A DNA stretch of 46,485 bases from an uncultured Psychrobacter sp. (GTDB lineage Bacteria; Pseudomonadota; Gammaproteobacteria; Pseudomonadales; Moraxellaceae): contig CAJXUF010000002.1 of NCBI GenBank assembly GCA_913061175.1, positions 1 to 46,485 on the forward strand, given 5' to 3'. The notes below the pieces were generated by a model. That model did not search any database, was not told the DNA's origin, and saw only the letters and a program-made list of their open reading frames with translations. Shown one piece after another: positions 42,166 to 46,485 of the stretch (position 1 is the first letter of the stretch; each line of letters starts with the position of its first letter). The position numbers and the translations under genes were made by a program.

Positions 42166-43980
42166 ATGTTGCGATTAGCCAAAGAATTGTTTGCCCTGTT
42201 AACTGTAGACCAGCGACGACGTTATTTGTCTTTGCAGATTATGATGGTGTTCATGGCATTTATGGAGCTGTTGGGAATTGCTTCTATAGGGCCCTTTATG
42301 GCCTTAGTGGCTGATATGCAGCTGCTTGAAACCAATGCAATTCTTAATCGTATATATGTAGCCAGCGGTGTGAGTACACATACAGATTTTTTGTTCATAA
42401 CGGGTCTATTTGTACTGTTGATGCTTAGTTTAGCGTCTATTTTGTCGATGATTACGACATGGCGTTTGTCTTTATTTGCTTATTCGGTCGGTACAGAGAT
42501 TAGTGATCGTTTGTATCATTATTATTTGCAAAAAGACTGGTTGTTCCACGCTAGTGGAAGCAGCGCTCAATTGACTAAGCAAATTGCAACTGAGGCATTA
42601 AGAGTAACAAACTTTATTATTTTGCCATTTATACAGATGAATGCTCGTCTAGTATTAGCAGTATTTATCTCAGTTAGTATCTTTATTTATAACCCATTGA
42701 TAGCAACCGTAGGGGTTGTATTGTTTGCTAGCGGTTACGTAATTATATACAGAATGATTCGTAAGCGTATCGCCTTGTATGGAGAGTACGTTTCTACTAC
42801 CTCAACTGATCGATTTCGTTTAATGAATGAGGGCTTTGGGGGGATCAAAGATGTACTACTCTACAATCGTAGACATGATTTTGTACATCAGTTTGAGACA
42901 AGTGGAAAGTTATTTGCGCATGCTCAAGGAGTAAATACAGCATTAAGCCAAGCACCTAGATATTTAATGGAGTTGTTAGCTTTTGGTGCAATGATTGGGC
43001 TAGTTTTAGTTTTGTTGACAACACGCGAAGGGAATTTGAGCCAAGTATTACCTATATTAACCGTTTATGCTCTTGCTGGTTTTAAGTTATTACCTGCTTT
43101 GCAGCAAATATACCATAGCGTTGCTACGATTAGAGGCAATACGGCTGCTTTTGATTCTATAAAAGAAGACTTGCTTGCATCGTTGACCGTAGATAGTGAG
43201 CAGGGTGCTGCTTCAGATATTGCGAGCGGTCAAACAATTGATTTAGCAAAAATTAAGACTATACGACTGAATAGGGTTAGCTTTACCTATCCTAATAAAG
43301 TAATGCCAGCATTAGATAATATAAATCTAAATATACCTATCAATTCTACAGTTGGTTTTGTCGGTGAGTCGGGGTCTGGTAAATCTACAGCTATCGATCT
43401 ATTACTAGGTCTTATTGCACCAAATACCGGACAGTTAATGCTTGATGACTTAATTATCGATGAAAAAAACAAACAGGCTTGGCAGCAATACATAGGTTTC
43501 GTACCGCAGAGTATATTTTTGAGTGAAGGTAGTATCGCTGAAAACGTCGCCTTTGGCATATGTCGTAAAGATATTGATTTAGTAAGAGTAAAACAGGCAA
43601 TTAAGCTTGCCCATCTAGAGTTCTTAGTAGACAGTTTATCTGAAGGTTTAAATACTAAAGTTGGTGAACGAGGCGTACAACTATCTGGAGGACAGCGACA
43701 GCGTATTGGCATAGCTAGAGCATTATACAATCAAGCTGATGTATTGGTGTTTGATGAAGCAACAAGTGCCTTAGACGGTATTACTGAAAAAGTCATAATG
43801 GACGCTATTCAAGAGCTAAGTGGGCAGAAGACCATCGTAATGATAGCCCATCGTCTAAAAACAGTAAAAAATTGCGATATTATTTATTTTATGGAAAAAG
43901 GTAAAGTGATTGAACAAGGCACTTATCAACAGTTGATAAATAGCAACCCAACGTTCGAAAAAATGGCTATGTATTCATAG
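42166..43980 (+). CDS. PglK-type ABC transporter (lipid-linked oligosaccharide flippase)
   Basis: This is a half-transporter with an N-terminal membrane domain of six helices (about 20-320) and a C-terminal ATPase. Walker A GESGSGKST is at 400-408, the signature LSGGQ at 506-510 and Walker B LVFDEATS at about 528-535. The membrane-domain opening (FMELLGIASIGPFMALVAD) resembles Campylobacter PglK, which flips undecaprenyl-linked glycan across the inner membrane. The ATG at 42166 has GAGTGG 8 bases upstream; an in-frame GTG at 42154 lacks a site. In this operon it may replace or complement a Wzx flippase. The glycan it carries is unknown. Confidence 0.87.
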   Translation: MLRLAKELFALLTVDQRRRYLSLQIMMVFMAFMELLGIASIGPFMALVADMQLLETNAILNRIYVASGVSTHTDFLFITGLFVLLMLSLASILSMITTWRLSLFAYSVGTEISDRLYHYYLQKDWLFHASGSSAQLTKQIATEALRVTNFIILPFIQMNARLVLAVFISVSIFIYNPLIATVGVVLFASGYVIIYRMIRKRIALYGEYVSTTSTDRFRLMNEGFGGIKDVLLYNRRHDFVHQFETSGKLFAHAQGVNTALSQAPRYLMELLAFGAMIGLVLVLLTTREGNLSQVLPILTVYALAGFKLLPALQQIYHSVATIRGNTAAFDSIKEDLLASLTVDSEQGAASDIASGQTIDLAKIKTIRLNRVSFTYPNKVMPALDNINLNIPINSTVGFVGESGSGKSTAIDLLLGLIAPNTGQLMLDDLIIDEKNKQAWQQYIGFVPQSIFLSEGSIAENVAFGICRKDIDLVRVKQAIKLAHLEFLVDSLSEGLNTKVGERGVQLSGGQRQRIGIARALYNQADVLVFDEATSALDGITEKVIMDAIQELSGQKTIVMIAHRLKTVKNCDIIYFMEKGKVIEQGTYQQLINSNPTFEKMAMYS

Positions 43981-44093
43981 TTGAAATAATAAAAAATTAT
44001 TTTCATAAATCACTATTTTCTATGGTAAATAACGATTATGAAGTTTTAACAATAAACGCAATAGAGTATATGGATTTATTCGAGAGATAAAAT

Positions 44094-45173
44094 ATGAAAA
44101 ATATATGCTTTCTTATAGGTAATCTTAATCACGCTGGCGGTACTGAAAGAGTAACCAGTTTAATTGCGAATGGGTTTGCCGAAAGAAGTTATAATATCTC
44201 AATTTTAAGCCTTGTAGGAGGCGACAATCCTTTTTTTAATCTAAATGATAATATAGAAAATCACTTTTTATACTCTAAGAGTGTGTCTTTTAAAAAGAGA
44301 ATTTTGCAAGCAATTTATAAATTACGGCAATTTGTAAAAAAGCAAAAAATCGATACGCTCGTTGTGGTTGATAGTATTTCATGCATATTTACAGTACCTG
44401 CGCTAGTGGGTTTGAATGTCAATCATGTTTGCTGGGAGCATTTTAATTTTAAAAATGACTTAGGAAAACCTGTTAGAAGGTTAGCTCGTCAATTAGCCGC
44501 ACGATATTGTGATGCAGTAGTGACTTTGACAGAAAGAGATAGGCAGTACTGGTTAGATGGCACACATCATAGGTCTCAAATAGTAGCAATACCTAACCCT
44601 TGCCCATTTCCACCGCAGACATATATCAAAAAAGAAAACACAAAAATCGTATTGGCAGTTGGTGGATTGACTCAAATAAAAGGCTTTGACATGTTGCTTG
44701 AGGCTTGGGTGCAGGTAAATAGCTCTATGCCTGATTGGAAGCTAGTCATAGTTGGGGAGGGAGAAGATAGAAAAAAAATAACAGGATTTATTAAAAGGAC
44801 CAAATTGACAGAAAGCGTGTGCCTAGTAGGTAATACCTCTCATATAAGTAGATATTATGAACAAGCAGAAATATTTTGCTTGAGCTCTCGTTTTGAAGGT
44901 TTTCCAATGGTATTACTTGAGACGCTGGCTTTTGGACTACCTGTTGTTAGCTTTGATTGTGATACAGGCCCTGCAGAAATATTAAAAGGTACGGGTTCTC
45001 TCTTAGTGCCAAAAAATAATACTAAGCAACTGGCTTCAGCATTGATAAAGCTAATGAACAATAAAGAAGATCGAAAAATGATTGGCATAAAAAGTAGGGG
45101 CAAGTCTGAAAACTATCAACCTAAAGAAATAATAAGCCAGTGGGTTTTTTTGTTAGAGGGTTTAAAAAGCTAA
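44094..45173 (+). CDS. GT4-family glycosyltransferase (first of tandem pair)
   Basis: This is a retaining GT-B glycosyltransferase of the GT4 type, probably adding a sugar to a lipid-linked glycan at the cytoplasmic face of the membrane. The N-terminal NHAGGTERV glycine-rich loop (12-20) is followed by CWEHFNF (113-119). The C-terminal nucleotide-sugar domain has AVGGLTQIKGFD (188-199) and the E-x7-E motif with E268 and E276 in FEGFPMVLLE. Length is 359 residues. GAGAG lies about 8 bases before the ATG. It is followed by a closely related second copy; both recall PglA/PglH-type enzymes, but the sugar and linkage cannot be assigned. Confidence 0.88.
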   Translation: MKNICFLIGNLNHAGGTERVTSLIANGFAERSYNISILSLVGGDNPFFNLNDNIENHFLYSKSVSFKKRILQAIYKLRQFVKKQKIDTLVVVDSISCIFTVPALVGLNVNHVCWEHFNFKNDLGKPVRRLARQLAARYCDAVVTLTERDRQYWLDGTHHRSQIVAIPNPCPFPPQTYIKKENTKIVLAVGGLTQIKGFDMLLEAWVQVNSSMPDWKLVIVGEGEDRKKITGFIKRTKLTESVCLVGNTSHISRYYEQAEIFCLSSRFEGFPMVLLETLAFGLPVVSFDCDTGPAEILKGTGSLLVPKNNTKQLASALIKLMNNKEDRKMIGIKSRGKSENYQPKEIISQWVFLLEGLKS

Positions 45174-45375
45174 AATTATTTTTTATATGACTATATTAAT
45201 CCAGATAAGAGATTTAGTATTTTTTGGGCGGGTAATAATTATCAAATATAGTTTTAGTATAAATAGTAATAGCATGAGATATGATCAATATTTAGCTTGC
45301 GCATATTCATAAAAGTTACTTATATGAAATCCATTTATGTTATGGCCTTTAGAAATAAATAATAAGGAGAGCGAC

Positions 45376-46449
45376 ATGAAAGTTATAATAGTAATTAGTA
45401 GTGTCAATAGCTCGGGCGGTACTGAGCGAGTAGGATGTATGCTTGCGAATAGCTTATCTGAAGTAGGGTATGAAGTAATACTAGCCAGCATATCCTATGG
45501 AGATAAACCTTTTTTTCCTATAAATAAAGAAATAAAACTAGTGTCTCTAATGAGTTTTTCAGACCATAGGTTGCTCCGTATTCCTAATACTATTTATAAA
45601 TTAAGGAAGCTACTAAAAGAAGAGGAGATTGATGCATTGATAGTAGTAGAGACATTATGCTCTCAATTTACTATACCTGCCACCATAGGCTTACCGGTCA
45701 AGCATATATGTTGGGAGCACTTGAATTTTAATCACGATTTAGGAGTTAGAAGTAGAAGAGTCGCTCGTCAACTAGCAGCACGATATTGCGATTCAGTAGT
45801 GACTTTAACGGAAAGAGATAAGCGGTATTGGTTAGACGGCACGCATCATAAATCACAAATCTTAGCAATAGAAAATGCTTGTCCATTCCCACCACAAGAC
45901 TATATCAAGCGAGAAAACACAAGAACCGTATTGGCAGTAGGTAGGTTGATTCAGGTGAAAGGTTTCGATATGTTGCTTGAGGCTTGGGTTAAGGTAAGTG
46001 ACTTTATGCCAGATTGGAAACTAGTCATAGTTGGCGAGGGCAAAGAGAGAAACAAACTCACAAAATTTATCGAAGAGAATGAGTTAACTGAAAAAGTGAG
46101 CTTGGTGGGTGAGACTTCGGATGTAAGTAAATACTATAAAGAAGCAGAAATATTTTGTTTAAGCTCTCGTTTTGAAGGTTTTCCAATGGTGCTGCTTGAG
46201 GCGTTAGCTTTTGGACTACCTATTGTTAGCTTTGATTGTGATACAGGCCCTGCAGAAATATTAGAAGGTACAGGTTCAATTTTAGTACCGAAAAACAATA
46301 TCGATGAGCTTGCTTCAGCCTTGATAGAACTGATGAATAGTAAAGAAGATCGAAAAATAATTGGCTTACGAGGAAAAGAGAAATCTAAAAAATATCAACC
46401 TAAAGAAATAATAGGGCAGTGGATTGAGCTATTAGAAAAGAGTGACTAA
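45376..46449 (+). CDS. GT4-family glycosyltransferase (second of tandem pair)
   Basis: This is a close paralogue of the preceding gene, starting at the ATG at 45376 (AAGGAG ribosome-binding site 6-7 bases upstream); the longer frame to 45337 adds unrelated leader residues. It has 357 residues. The glycine-rich loop is SSGGTERV and the E-x7-E motif is intact in FEGFPMVLLE. The C-terminal two thirds are near-identical to the first copy in many blocks, while the N-terminal acceptor-side region (about 40-95) is more divergent, suggesting a different acceptor. The usual IPNP motif is IENA here. It is the last gene before the contig ends, so the operon probably continues. Confidence 0.88.
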   Translation: MKVIIVISSVNSSGGTERVGCMLANSLSEVGYEVILASISYGDKPFFPINKEIKLVSLMSFSDHRLLRIPNTIYKLRKLLKEEEIDALIVVETLCSQFTIPATIGLPVKHICWEHLNFNHDLGVRSRRVARQLAARYCDSVVTLTERDKRYWLDGTHHKSQILAIENACPFPPQDYIKRENTRTVLAVGRLIQVKGFDMLLEAWVKVSDFMPDWKLVIVGEGKERNKLTKFIEENELTEKVSLVGETSDVSKYYKEAEIFCLSSRFEGFPMVLLEALAFGLPIVSFDCDTGPAEILEGTGSILVPKNNIDELASALIELMNSKEDRKIIGLRGKEKSKKYQPKEIIGQWIELLEKSD

Positions 46450-46451
46450 TT

Positions 46452-46485
46452 ATAGAATAAATAGAATAAATAGAATAAATAGAAT
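46452..46485 (+). repeat. 9-bp tandem repeat at the contig end
   Basis: The unit ATAGAATAA is repeated 3.8 times and runs off the end of the window. The array may be longer in the genome and probably caused the assembly to stop here. Confidence 0.9.

Overview
The window looks like a contig from a Psychrobacter-type gammaproteobacterium (Moraxellaceae). I infer this from protein character and gene content: a long-tailed NuoJ, a NuoK with an N-terminal extension, TTG starts behind AAGGA ribosome-binding sites, a nadA-nadB/nrtR/nadC cluster, and moderate-to-low GC. No rRNA, tRNA, CRISPR array or complete insertion sequence is visible. The first 46 bases are not genomic: they are the end of an Illumina P5 primer, an i5 index and the Nextera Read-1 mosaic end. 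The last 34 bases lie in a 9-bp tandem repeat, so the window is probably a whole contig.

Layout. 47-7099: 3' part of a complex I operon (nuoH fragment, nuoI-N), closed by a strong terminator. 7294-8121: ferredoxin-NADP reductase (fpr), convergent with an unknown acidic protein. 9591-11545: a TonB-domain protein and an MscS-type channel. 11595-13648 (minus): ybeY and phoH-like ybeZ, separated by a terminator and a 9-bp tandem repeat. 14248-17026: two UbiH/VisC-family flavin hydroxylases flanking a 103-bp inverted-repeat (MITE-like) element. 17064-19209: a NYN/PIN-like putative nuclease abutting a LysO-type lysine exporter.

19474-25114 is the most unusual block: a lipid-metabolism locus related to enterobacterial ynbABC. 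One 897-residue protein joins a CDP-alcohol phosphatidyltransferase, an alpha/beta hydrolase and a SAM methyltransferase. A patatin-like protein with altered catalytic residues and a short-chain dehydrogenase follow it, and a CdsA-like CTP transferase is convergent to them. Together the genes suggest a dedicated pathway that makes, modifies and remodels an unidentified phospholipid.

25236-30769 is a self-contained NAD biosynthesis cluster: nadA-nadB (minus), the Nudix-related regulator nrtR, and nadC. Two matching palindromes, upstream of nadA and nadC, are probable NrtR operators. 31072-32478 holds MarC- and LysE/ArgO-type membrane proteins. 32624-34827 holds three unrecognised genes that share a C-terminal helical domain; the second carries a textbook EF-hand loop. 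34984-35913 is rluB.

36495-46449 is an exopolysaccharide/glycan operon: wza, wzc (with no wzb between them), a PglF/WbpM-type nucleotide-sugar dehydratase, a PglK-type ABC flippase, and two tandemly duplicated GT4 glycosyltransferases. It continues past the contig end.
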